64,000 bases of DNA, taken from contig NZ_PUIP01000013.1 in the NCBI RefSeq assembly GCF_002968015.1, positions 124,001-188,000 on the forward strand, given 5' to 3'. Origin of the DNA: Massilia phosphatilytica (GTDB lineage Bacteria; Pseudomonadota; Gammaproteobacteria; Burkholderiales; Burkholderiaceae_D). Shown piece after piece: positions 41,084-48,656 of the stretch; within the stretch, counting starts at the first letter, position 1, and every line of letters begins with the position of its first letter. A program made the translations under genes and the position numbers. The notes under the pieces were generated by a model that saw nothing but the letters and a program-made list of their open reading frames with translations, had not been told where the DNA came from and did no database searches.

Positions 41084-41680
41084 ATGAGCAAAACATTGTT
41101 GTCGGCGTCGTCTCTGAAGGGCCTTGTCGTGTTGTTGTCGATGCTCGCGGCTCCGCGGACATGGTGCGCAGAGCCGGCACCCGACGCGCGGCCCGTGATA
41201 TGGCAGTCGGAGCAGAGTTTCGCTCAAGCGCTGGGTGAGGCCAGCAGCGCGCCGCATTACGTGCAGATATGGCTTGCCGAAAACGCGAGTGAGCCCGGCC
41301 AGCTAACTTGTGTTTTTGGGGAGGATTTGAATCTGGCGATACGCAGGGAGATGCAGATCGCGGCGAGTCCGGATGGCATCGTTCAGGCAAAGGAAATTGC
41401 GCTGAAAAATCGCGAGCGCAGGTTTCGTTTCACGCAACCGGACGCACTCGCAGCGATCAAGCCGACCTTTTCCGCGGCGGACCTAGACGCAGCCAGGGCG
41501 CGCCTTGCGCCATTGTCCAACGACCAGATTCGCGCCGGACTGCGCTTCAGCCCATGGGGTGCCCTACACAAGGAATATGCCAATCGACGTGATCAGGCCG
41601 CCGCCGCATGTGCCCTCATTGAACGCGGGATGTCTCCCGGCAGGGGCGATCGGGTGCCTGCCCTCTACGTGGATGATTGA
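41084..41680 (+). CDS. Hypothetical exported protein, 198 residues
   Basis: This 198-residue protein has a likely Sec signal (LLSASSLKGLVVLLSMLAAP, cleavage near the Cys-Ala around residue 28). The mature part is polar, with VWQSEQSF-like, QIWLAENASEPGQLTCVFGEDLNLAIRR-type and QIRAGLRFSPWGALHKEYAN-type segments. It has no family I recognise. It lies in the accessory island between a VOC gene and an IS relic. Confidence 0.55.
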   Translation: MSKTLLSASSLKGLVVLLSMLAAPRTWCAEPAPDARPVIWQSEQSFAQALGEASSAPHYVQIWLAENASEPGQLTCVFGEDLNLAIRREMQIAASPDGIVQAKEIALKNRERRFRFTQPDALAAIKPTFSAADLDAARARLAPLSNDQIRAGLRFSPWGALHKEYANRRDQAAAACALIERGMSPGRGDRVPALYVDD

Positions 41681-41897
41681 CGGCGATCCGGCGGTCTTTC
41701 CTTGTGGGCCTGACGCGACCAGCGCCGCGACGTGTTGCCGCTGGTGCTCGGCGGGAGTCCACGCGGCTTGCGACTAGTGTTCCGTGATGGTGCCCTCAGA
41801 TTGAAGATGGATGCGTCCGCTTCGGGGCGATTTCAGCCGTACGCAGCCACGGTCTTAGCGTTAACATGGACGGCCTGTTCTTAGCTGGACTGATGCC
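41681..41897. other. 217-bp gap before the IS relic
   Basis: There is no gene or clear repeat. The last 40 bp before the transposase ATG probably contain the left end of the insertion sequence, but the inverted repeat cannot be fixed because the right end is missing. Confidence 0.4.
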
Positions 41898-42369
41898 ATG
41901 GCCAAAGCACTCGTTCCCGACGAGCTCTGGTCCCTTATCGCAGCTCATCTTCCAGTGCACCCGCCCTCTACGAAAGGTGGTCGACCACGCATAAGTGACC
42001 GGGCAACACTAACCGGGATTTTGTTTGTCCTCAGGACGGGAATGCCATGGGAGTATCTGCCGCGTGAGCTCGGTTCTGGTAGCGGAATGACGTGCTGGCG
42101 TCGCCTGCACGGACGAAGGCAGGTGTATGGCAGAGTATTCACGATGCGATATTGCGGAGGCTTCGTGAATACGACCAGATCGCGTGGGATCGAGCGTGCA
42201 TTGAAGCGGCCAGCGTACCTTCGCCGTGAGGCGGTGAGCATACAGGACGGAACCCAACTGATCGGGGGAAGCTCGGCTGCAAACACCACATCCTAGTCGA
42301 TCAGCGCGGCTTGCCATTGGTAGCCAAGATCTCAGGTGCGCAAGTTCACGATGCTCGATTGCTCATGCC
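41898..42369 (+). pseudogene. Broken IS5-family (IS427-like) transposase
   Basis: The first 75 codons are intact (ALVPDELWSLIAAHLPVHPP, GILFVLRTGMPWEYLPRELG). The frame then breaks near 42115-42135. In another frame the homology resumes (LRRLREYDQIAWDRACIEAA) with an in-frame TGA at 42235 and continues to HHILVDQRGLPLV and VHDARLLMP. It stops abruptly at about 42369, where an aldo/keto reductase fragment begins. The DDE domain is incomplete, so it is not active. Confidence 0.85.
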
Positions 42370-42602
42370 AACTCCGTCCAACAGAGCCTGCGCCAGCTCG
42401 GCACCGACCGCATCGAGCTGTTGCACCTGCACGCGCGGGACGAGACGACGCCGCCGGACGAATTCTTGCGCGCGCTCGACGACCTGGTGCGCGCCGGGAA
42501 GGTGCTGTACCTGGGCATCTGCAACACGCCCGCGTGACGGGTCGCGCAGTTGCAGACAATCGCCGACGAACGCGGTTGGTCGCCGTTCGTCGCGCTGCGG
42601 AT
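42370..42602 (+). pseudogene. Aldo/keto reductase gene, upstream fragment
   Basis: It codes for SVQQSLRQLGTDRIELLHLH and continues to LVRAGKVLYLGICNTPA, then a TGA where a Trp codon is expected, then RVAQLQTIADERGWSPFVAL. It is cut off on the left by the IS relic and on the right by the toxin-tail insertion. The C-terminal part lies at 43540-43884. Confidence 0.8.
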
Positions 42603-42887
42603 GGGCAGCCCATACCGATATATGAAAAGCTGAATTCTGGGCCATTCGCGGTTCAAGAGTTTCCCTCTGCGGCCCGGGCACATGGATTTCCGGATATTGT
42701 AGATAATTATGCTGGCGGGGCTACAGAATTTCCATTGCGAAATGGAGCGACACTTTATCAAATTGATGGCGGCTTAAACGGGGCGGCGGGACGGTTTGAG
42801 TGGATCGTGGATCCAAAATTAGGTGGCGTAACTCATAGAATGTTCATCTCTGGCGGGACAATAAACGGGATACCGATTAAACCATGA
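42603..42887 (+). pseudogene. Orphan polymorphic-toxin C-terminal domain (no delivery domain)
   Basis: The frame from about 42603 reads PIPIYEKLNSGPFAVQEF and continues to NNGATLY-like, GRFEWIVDPKLGGVTHRMF and ends GGTINGIPIKP. This is the C-terminal tail type found on Rhs, CdiA and similar toxins. It lacks an Rhs core and start signals. The frame is open upstream through the AKR fragment, so a fused read-through product is possible but unlikely. The following immunity gene overlaps by ATGA. It is an orphan toxin-immunity cassette; its activity is not named. Confidence 0.65.
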
Positions 42888-43408
42888 TAGATGACGTGTT
42901 GAACAATATAATCGAAGAAAGCATGTGTGACTGGGGGGTGTTGCTGCTGGGTGTCAGTGGCCTGCCCAGCACAGTAGAGCGTTTGTCGCCTTCCAATATT
43001 TCACCATTTGCGAACAATCAGCTTAAACTGATTAACTCCTCCGACTCAGCACTTGACTTAATAGTGGCTCTCTCTGATGAGTCGATAAATGACCCCGTAG
43101 AGCTGCGGGAGGTATTATCAAAAATATGTAATCTTAAAGGTACAGATATCGAGAGATCGCGACGGATCTGGAGATGTTGGCTACTGGAATCTCACATCAT
43201 TGACTACGAGCCGGATCCCGTCTATGGACTGCTAGATTTAACAGAATTCTGGTCTCAATGGGGGTGGCCGGTGGACGCTCCCCCGTCGATGAAGAGGGAT
43301 GACGATGTGAGTGCGCAGACCTATCATTCGGATTCTCATTACCAGGCGGTCCTGGACGAACATCGTGTATGGATTGCACGGGAAAAGCGCCAACTTAAGA
43401 AATTGTAG
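42884..43408 (+). CDS. Immunity protein of the orphan toxin tail (predicted)
   Basis: This 174-residue acidic, AT-rich gene has a start that overlaps the toxin-tail stop by ATGA. The product has VLNNIIEESMCDWGVLLLG and later SRRIWRCWLLESHIIDYEPD and DLTEFWSQWGWPV. There is no signal peptide and no named family. It may protect against sibling strains that still carry the active toxin. Confidence 0.65.
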   Translation: MIDDVLNNIIEESMCDWGVLLLGVSGLPSTVERLSPSNISPFANNQLKLINSSDSALDLIVALSDESINDPVELREVLSKICNLKGTDIERSRRIWRCWLLESHIIDYEPDPVYGLLDLTEFWSQWGWPVDAPPSMKRDDDVSAQTYHSDSHYQAVLDEHRVWIAREKRQLKKL

Positions 43409-43452
43409 ATTATTAGTAAATTTCAGCAAATTCGATGTCTATCCCTTTTGGG

Positions 43453-43535
43453 ATAACAGGCTGTCGCTGCGCATCATGCGGCGCACGATGCGGTTACCGG
43501 CGCCCGTGAATAACCAGTACAGGATCTCGCGAGTG
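43453..43535 (-). pseudogene. Possible AraC-regulator N-terminal fragment
   Basis: Read on the minus strand, the piece encodes LVTREILYWLFTGAGNRIV, resembling the AraC_N cupin segment P-L-V-x-R-E-I. It is very short and lies between the orphan immunity gene and the AKR C-terminal fragment. Confidence 0.35.
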
Positions 43536-43539
43536 ACGA

Positions 43540-43884
43540 GCGGGCGTGATCGCGCCGACGGGGTTGTTGACCGAGGCGTCGCTGCGCATTGCCGAGGAAG
43601 TGAAGGCCGTCGCGCACGAGACGGGCGCCAGCGCGGCGCAGCTGGCGATCGTGCGGACTTTGTTGAATCCGGCCGTCGCGGCGCCCCTGATCGGCGCCCG
43701 CCCGCACGCTCGCGCAGGCGCAGGACAACCTGGGCGCGCTGGACGTCACGCTGGACGCGGAGGACGTGGCGCGCCTGGATGCGGCCAGCCTGGCAGCGCC
43801 ATCTTCCCGCAGCGCTTTACCGAACGGCCGCTCGTACCGCAGCTCGTGTTCGGCGGCGCGGCAGTCGCGCGCCGCGGCGCATAA
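43540..43884 (+). pseudogene. Aldo/keto reductase gene, downstream fragment
   Basis: It codes for LRIAEEVKAVAHETGASAAQ, then LAIVRTLLNPAVAAPLIGAR and, after a shift near 43700, LAQAQDNLGALDVTL. The original frame returns near 43800 with IFPQRFTERPLVPQLVFGG before the stop at 43882-43884. With 42370-42602 it makes up most of one AKR gene; about 100-150 codons in the middle are missing. Confidence 0.78.
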
Positions 43885-43890
43885 AAGCGC

Positions 43891-44448
43891 TCAGGCTTCC
43901 GGCTCGGCCGGTTGCAGGGCCGCGCGGACAGCCGTGAGGATCGCATCGGACGCGGTGCGGTCCGACACGGCGCGCGCGAGCGTCAGCGCGCCGACCATCG
44001 CGGCGAGGGCGACGACGCCCTGGTCGCCGTCAGCGGGTGCCAGGCGGCAGTCGGCCAGCAGCGCCGTCATGCGCGCCACCATGGCGTCGGCCGTCGCGCT
44101 GGGCTGGCCGCGCACGCCGAGTTCCGCGGCCAGCGTGGGGAGCGGGCAGCCTTCGCCCGGTTCGTCGCGGTGGTCGGCGGACAGGTAGTGGTCGATGACG
44201 GTGCGCGGCGCGGCGTCAGCGGAAGGCAGCCACCGTGCCAGCGTCTGCTGGACGGCAGCTTCCAGCGACGCCTGCACGAGGGCGTCCTTCGATTCGAAAT
44301 GGGCGTAGAAACCGCCGTGGGTCAGGCCGAGCGCCTTCATCAGCGGCACGAGGCCGGTGCCTTCGATGCCGTCCTTGCGGAAGCGACGGGACGCTTCGCC
44401 GATGATGCGCTGACGCGTTTCGGCCTTATGGTTACTCGAGTAACGCAT
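43891..44448 (-). CDS. TetR-family transcriptional regulator
   Basis: This 185-residue TetR protein has an N-terminal HTH in RYSSNHKAETRQRIIGEA, then LVPLMKALGLTHGGFYAHF, the family recognition helix. The C-terminal ligand domain contains GCPLPTLAAELG, typical of TetR_C members that control oxidoreductases. The ATG at 44448 is used because the upstream alternative is TTG. A perfect 14-bp palindrome lies within codons 2-6. It is convergent with the broken AKR gene, which may have been its target. Confidence 0.88.
   Translation of the reverse strand: MRYSSNHKAETRQRIIGEASRRFRKDGIEGTGLVPLMKALGLTHGGFYAHFESKDALVQASLEAAVQQTLARWLPSADAAPRTVIDHYLSADHRDEPGEGCPLPTLAAELGVRGQPSATADAMVARMTALLADCRLAPADGDQGVVALAAMVGALTLARAVSDRTASDAILTAVRAALQPAEPEA
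44431..44444. promoter_or_regulatory. Perfect palindrome at the tetR 5' end
   Basis: GTTACTCGAGTAAC is fully self-complementary. It lies inside codons 2-6 of the TetR gene, so it may be an autoregulatory operator or chance from the coding of RYSSN. Confidence 0.35.
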
Positions 44449-44651
44449 GCTTATGGGGTTGGTATGCAATGATCGGATGCGGTCCGTGCGGCCGAGAGCG
44501 ACGGACCCGTTGAGCGACGGATGCGCCTCATGAATTTAGGCAACGCTCCGTGTCACCATTGTAAGCCTTAACGAGGGATTCCACAAATCCGGCCATCATT
44601 TTGCCGGACAGTGTTGCATCGGCCCGTATTTACGCCGTACGATCCGACGGG
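44449..44651. other. Gap between tetR and the IclR gene
   Basis: The 203 bp contain the tetR promoter side and the 3' side of the IclR gene. No gene, strong hairpin or repeat is seen. Confidence 0.5.
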
Positions 44652-45434
44652 CTAGACCCACAACATGAGTGTGTTCGCTGTCGCCTGCAGGGCAGGAACG
44701 CATTTCGCCGTCGCCTCCGCGGTCGAGCCGCTCGCGATCGTCATCGAGACGGACAGCGCCCCGATCAGGCGTCCGCGCCGGCTCTTCAGGGGCACCGAAA
44801 TGCCGCGCATGCCGATCTCGTACTGGTTTTCGGTGACGCCAAAGCCCTGTGCGCGGATGCCCTGCAATTCGCGCAGCAACTGGTCCTTGTCGAGCACCGT
44901 CATGTGCGTGAACGGCACGAGTTCCACGCGCGCGAGGTAGGCCTGCAACTCGTCGTCGGGCAGGGCGGCCAGCAGCACCCGGCCGGCCGTCGACGCGTAC
45001 GCGGGCAGGCGCGTGCCCGGCTCGAAGCCCGGCGCCACATGGCGCGGCGCGTTCACGCGGCTGACGTAGACGACGTCGTCGCGCTCCAGCACCGAGTAAT
45101 TGGTCGATTCCTGCAATTGCGCGGTCAGGTGCTGCAAATACGGCACGATGGCGCGCGGCAGCCGCGCCGAGTCGAGGTAGGACCGCCCCAGCGTGAGGAC
45201 TTTCGCCGTCAGCCAGAACACGCGGCCGTCCGTCACCGCCATCCCCGTGTGCACGAGTGTCAGCAGGTAGCGCCGCGCCGCGCTGCGGCTGATGCCGATC
45301 CGTTCCGCGACGGCCGTGGCGGTGAGGCGCGCGTGTTCGTCGTTGAAGGCGGTGATCACGTCGATGCCGGTGACGAGGGCTTCGACGATGTCGCGCTTCG
45401 CGACCTCGATGTCGATCGGTTCCGTTTTTTTCAT
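44652..45434 (-). CDS. IclR-family regulator (PcaR/PobR-like) of the quinate/shikimate operon
   Basis: This 260-residue IclR protein has a winged HTH in ARLTATAVAERIGISRSAARR (residues 35-55) and the IclR effector domain with LPAYASTAGRVLLAALPD and GVTENQYEIGMRGISVPL. Regulators of this branch respond to aromatic-acid intermediates (protocatechuate, quinate, 4-hydroxybenzoate). It is divergent from the catabolic operon with a 133-bp control region, so it is the predicted regulator. Confidence 0.9.
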   Translation of the reverse strand: MKKTEPIDIEVAKRDIVEALVTGIDVITAFNDEHARLTATAVAERIGISRSAARRYLLTLVHTGMAVTDGRVFWLTAKVLTLGRSYLDSARLPRAIVPYLQHLTAQLQESTNYSVLERDDVVYVSRVNAPRHVAPGFEPGTRLPAYASTAGRVLLAALPDDELQAYLARVELVPFTHMTVLDKDQLLRELQGIRAQGFGVTENQYEIGMRGISVPLKSRRGRLIGALSVSMTIASGSTAEATAKCVPALQATANTLMLWV

Positions 45435-45567
45435 GGTCCAGATTTCGGAAGGTTTGTGCGCTAATCGCGCAAGCCGGGCGATTGTCGCATTTTTCGCGGT
45501 TTGACCCCGTATTTTTGTCGATTTGTCCTTCCTATACTGCGTCGTACATCGTTACGGAAGGAACACC
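45435..45567. promoter_or_regulatory. IclR/quinate operon divergent control region
   Basis: It contains an imperfect dyad, TTGTGCG-CTAAT-CGCGCAA, at 45454-45472 near the IclR start, a candidate IclR operator. Downstream are several T-rich blocks and TATACT at 45533, a likely -10 for the operon. No clear -35 at 17 bp is visible, as expected for an activated promoter. Confidence 0.45.
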
Positions 45568-46449
45568 ATGGACCGGCAACCACCGCCCTCCGACGCCGAC
45601 AATCCGCTCGGCATCGACGGCATCGAATTCATCGAATACGCGACCACCCGGCCGCAGGCACTCGGCGCGCTGCTCGAACAATTGGGTTTCGTGGCCACGG
45701 CGCGGCATCGTTCGCGCGAGGTCACCCTGTATCGGCAGGGGAGCATCCACCTGATCGTGAACGCGGACCGCAGCTCGCTGCCGCAGTCGGACGGCGATCC
45801 CCAGGCCACCGTGATCGGCGCCGTCGCGCTGCGGGTGCGCGACGCGAGCGTGGCCTATCGCCGCGCGCTCGACCTGGGCGCCTGGCCTATCCCGACGCGG
45901 GCCGGCGTGATGGAGCTGAACATCCCGGGCGTGCACGGACCCGGCGATTCGATCCTGTACTTCGTCGACAGCTTCCGCGACTTCTCGATCTACGACGTCG
46001 ACTTCCGCCCAATCCCCGGCGCGCCGCCCACGCCGCCGGCGCTCGCCGGCATACACCTGTTCGGCGTCGTGCAGGCGATCGGCGCCGGCCGCACGCCCGA
46101 GTGGACGGATTTCTATCGCCAGCTGATGGCGTTCCGGCCGGTGCCGGAAGGGCACTGGTTCGGCGTCGTGCACAAGGGCACGCTGCTGGAAAGCCCGTGC
46201 CACAGCTTCTATATCCAGCTGGTCGAGCCGCCGGAAGGGGCGGCGGGCCTGCGCTGGGAAGAGCAGCTGATCCGCGTCGGCTTCGGCGCGCCGGGCGTCG
46301 CGCAGGCCGTGCGCACGCTGCAAGCCCGCGGCGTGCCGTTCCTCGATCCGGCCGCACCGGCCGATGACGCCAGGGGTGCGCTGACCCGGCTCGTGCAGGG
46401 CGTCAGCTTCGAACTCGTCGCGAGCCAGCCGGGAGAGCGCCATGCTTGA
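45568..46449 (+). CDS. HPPD-like two-module VOC protein (QuiC C-terminal-half homologue)
   Basis: This 293-residue protein has two VOC modules as in 4-hydroxyphenylpyruvate dioxygenase: residues about 15-145 (GIDGIEFIEYATTRPQ start) and 155-290 (GIHLFGVVQAIG with a metal His, end GVSFELV with the Glu). The first-module His is replaced, as in the HPPD-like half of bifunctional QuiC. It is the first gene of the quinate operon. In Pseudomonas this domain is fused to the dehydroshikimate dehydratase. Here it stands alone, with the dehydratase two genes on. Its activity is uncertain. Confidence 0.82.
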   Translation: MDRQPPPSDADNPLGIDGIEFIEYATTRPQALGALLEQLGFVATARHRSREVTLYRQGSIHLIVNADRSSLPQSDGDPQATVIGAVALRVRDASVAYRRALDLGAWPIPTRAGVMELNIPGVHGPGDSILYFVDSFRDFSIYDVDFRPIPGAPPTPPALAGIHLFGVVQAIGAGRTPEWTDFYRQLMAFRPVPEGHWFGVVHKGTLLESPCHSFYIQLVEPPEGAAGLRWEEQLIRVGFGAPGVAQAVRTLQARGVPFLDPAAPADDARGALTRLVQGVSFELVASQPGERHA

Positions 46450-47287
46450 AATCTCCGGCACCACGACAATCTTCCCCGTCATCGGCTGGCCCGTCGAGCA
46501 GGTCAAGGCGCCGATTCTGTTCAACACGTACTTCAAGCGGCACGGCATCGATGCGCGCGTGGTCCCGCTGAAGATCGCACCGGACGCCTACGCCGCCGCC
46601 GTGCGCATGCTGATGGCCATCGGGAACGTGGGCGGCATCTTCGTCTCGATCCCGCACAAGCCGGTGAGCGTGGGCGCGGTGGACGTCGTCAGCGCGCGCG
46701 CCGCGCTGGCCGGCGCCTGCAACGCCATCTACAAAGGTCCGGACGGCGCCATCCACGGCGACCTGATCGACGGCGAAGGTTTCATCCGCGCCTTCGACCG
46801 CACGTGCGGCGACACCCCGTTCCCGTGGCGGAACGGACGCGCGCTCGTCGTGGGCAGCGGCGGCGTCGGCTGCGCCGTGGCGGCCGCGCTGGCCGCGCGC
46901 GGCATCGCCCGGCTCGACGTATGCGACAACCGCGCCGACCAGGCCGAGGCGCTGCGAGCGCGCCTGCAGGCCGCGTTTCCCGGCACGGCCGTCGGCCTGG
47001 GCCGGCCCGTGGCGGAAGGTTACGACGTCGTCGTGAATTGCACGCCGCTGGGCATGCGTGCGGACGACCCGCTGCCGCTCGACCTGCGTGGCGTGGACGC
47101 CGCGTGCATCGTGGCCGATTGCGGCATGAAGATCGAGACGACCCGCCTGCTGGCGGAAGCGCAGGCGCGCGGCTGCCGCATCCAGAAGGGCAAGGAGATG
47201 ATGATCGAGCAGTCGCCGCTGTACCTGGAGCTGTTCGGCTGGCCCGGCGTGCCGGCCTCCGCGTTCCGTGCACTGGAGGTGCTATGA
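46442..47287 (+). CDS. Shikimate/quinate 5-dehydrogenase family protein
   Basis: This 281-residue member of the AroE/YdiB family has FPVIGWPVEQVKAPILFN at the substrate-binding N-terminus, the catalytic Lys in VSIPHKPV (residue about 66), Asp in GDLIDGEGF (about 103), and NAD(P) motif VVGSGGVGCAVAAALAARG. In this catabolic operon it most likely oxidises shikimate or quinate to the 3-dehydro form. It overlaps the HPPD-like gene by 8 bp and the next gene by ATGA. The Ser/Thr pair for the carboxylate is less clear, so the substrate could deviate. Confidence 0.85.
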   Translation: MLEISGTTTIFPVIGWPVEQVKAPILFNTYFKRHGIDARVVPLKIAPDAYAAAVRMLMAIGNVGGIFVSIPHKPVSVGAVDVVSARAALAGACNAIYKGPDGAIHGDLIDGEGFIRAFDRTCGDTPFPWRNGRALVVGSGGVGCAVAAALAARGIARLDVCDNRADQAEALRARLQAAFPGTAVGLGRPVAEGYDVVVNCTPLGMRADDPLPLDLRGVDAACIVADCGMKIETTRLLAEAQARGCRIQKGKEMMIEQSPLYLELFGWPGVPASAFRALEVL

Positions 47288-48168
47288 ATCTCGCGAACTT
47301 CGGCATGGACACCGTCACCCTGGGCGGATCGCTGGGGACCAAGCTGGCGGCATCGCGCGCGGCCGGCTTCGCGCAGATCATGCTGTGGGCGCGCGACCTG
47401 ACCGGGTATCCGGGCGGGCTCGCCGCTGCCGTGGAACTGGTGCGCGCGAGCGGCCAGCGCGTGACCGGCGTCCAGGTGATGCGCGACTACGAAGGCCTGG
47501 ACGGCAGCCTGCACGAGTACAAGCTGGACGTCGCCCGCCAGATGCTGGAGGTCTGCCGCGCAGTGGGGGCGCCGCTGCTGATGGTGTGTTCCAGCACGTC
47601 CAGCCACGCCAGCGGCGACATCGGCCTGATCGCGCGCCAGCTGGCCAAGCTGGCCACGCTGGCGGTGCCGCTGGGCGTGCGCATCGGCTACGAAGCCCTG
47701 TCGTGGGGCCGCCACGTGAACCAGTTCACGCAGTCGTGGGATGCGGTCGCGCTGGCGGACCACGCCAATCTCGGCGTCGTGCTGGACTCGTACCACATCC
47801 TCGCCAACGGCGGCGACATCGACGGCATCGAGGAAATCCCGAGCGAACGCATCGCGCTCGTGCAGCTGTCCGACTACATGTGGCGCGAGCTGCGCAGCCC
47901 GGAGGAGCGGCTTGAGACGGCGCGCCACCTGCGCGTCTTCCCCGGCGAAGGCGCGCATTCGGACGAGCTGGCGCGCATGCTGCGCTGCCTGGCCCGCGCG
48001 GGTTACCGGGGCGACTACAGTTTCGAGGTGTTCAACGACGACTACCAGCAGCTGGCGCCGGACTTCGTCGCGCGCCGCGCGCATGCGAGCGCGAAGTGGG
48101 TGACGGACCAGGTGCTGCGGCGCAGCCTGCAGGTGCGCCAGGCGGCTGGCGTGGAGGTCATGGCATGA
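47284..48168 (+). CDS. 3-Dehydroshikimate dehydratase, TIM-barrel type (QuiC N-terminal-half homologue)
   Basis: This 294-residue sugar-phosphate isomerase/epimerase-like TIM barrel (AP_endonuc_2) has metal ligands in YEALSWGRHVNQF (Glu), LDSYHILA (Asp, His), VQLSDYM (Gln) and FEVFND (Glu). This matches the N-terminal half of bifunctional QuiC and AsbF-like dehydratases. It converts 3-dehydroshikimate to protocatechuate. It overlaps both neighbours by ATGA. Together with the HPPD-like gene it appears to be a split QuiC. Confidence 0.85.
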   Translation: MNLANFGMDTVTLGGSLGTKLAASRAAGFAQIMLWARDLTGYPGGLAAAVELVRASGQRVTGVQVMRDYEGLDGSLHEYKLDVARQMLEVCRAVGAPLLMVCSSTSSHASGDIGLIARQLAKLATLAVPLGVRIGYEALSWGRHVNQFTQSWDAVALADHANLGVVLDSYHILANGGDIDGIEEIPSERIALVQLSDYMWRELRSPEERLETARHLRVFPGEGAHSDELARMLRCLARAGYRGDYSFEVFNDDYQQLAPDFVARRAHASAKWVTDQVLRRSLQVRQAAGVEVMA

Positions 48169-48614
48169 CGACGAGGAAGACGGTGCTCGTGCTGAACGGA
48201 CCGAACCTGAACCTGCTGGGCCGGCGCGAACCGGCCGTGTACGGGGCGCACACGCTCGACGACGTGCGTGGCCTGTGCATGGACGCGTGCGCCCAACACG
48301 GCTTCGATCTCGACTTCCGCCAGTCGAACCACGAGGGCGTGCTGCTCGACGCACTGCACGAGGCGGGCGCCGCCCAGGCCGAGGGCCGGCTGGCCGGCGT
48401 CGTGCTGAACGCGGGCGCGTACACGCACACGTCGGTCGCGCTGCGCGACGCGATCGCGGGCACGCGGGTGCGCACGATCGAGCTGCACATCACGAACGTG
48501 CATGCGCGCGAATACTTCCGCCACCACTCGTGGATCGCGCCCGTCGCGGAAGGCGTCATCGCGGGCTTCGGCATCCGTGGCTACGCCCTCGCGATCGCGG
48601 CGCTCGCCGCCTGA
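48165..48614 (+). CDS. aroQ: Type II 3-dehydroquinate dehydratase
   Basis: This 149-residue enzyme interconverts 3-dehydroquinate and 3-dehydroshikimate. The pattern is complete: VLNGPNLNLLGRREPAVYG at the start with Asn and the active-loop Arg and Tyr, FRQSNHEGVLLDALHEA, VLNAGAYTHTSVALRDAI with Asn and the catalytic His region, and ELHITNVHARE. In this operon it serves catabolism of quinate rather than aromatic synthesis. It overlaps the dehydratase gene by ATGA. Confidence 0.95.
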   Translation: MTTRKTVLVLNGPNLNLLGRREPAVYGAHTLDDVRGLCMDACAQHGFDLDFRQSNHEGVLLDALHEAGAAQAEGRLAGVVLNAGAYTHTSVALRDAIAGTRVRTIELHITNVHAREYFRHHSWIAPVAEGVIAGFGIRGYALAIAALAA

Positions 48615-48656
48615 GCACGAACGACAAACACTTATAACGACAATCAGGAGACAAAC

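Noticed and set aside
41898..42369. Active insertion sequence
   Set aside because: The transposase has a frameshift and a stop and is truncated. No right end is present.
44431..44444. XhoI-centred palindrome as a certain TetR operator
   Set aside because: It lies in coding sequence for common TetR start residues (RYSSN) and may be chance; it is kept only as a low-confidence site.
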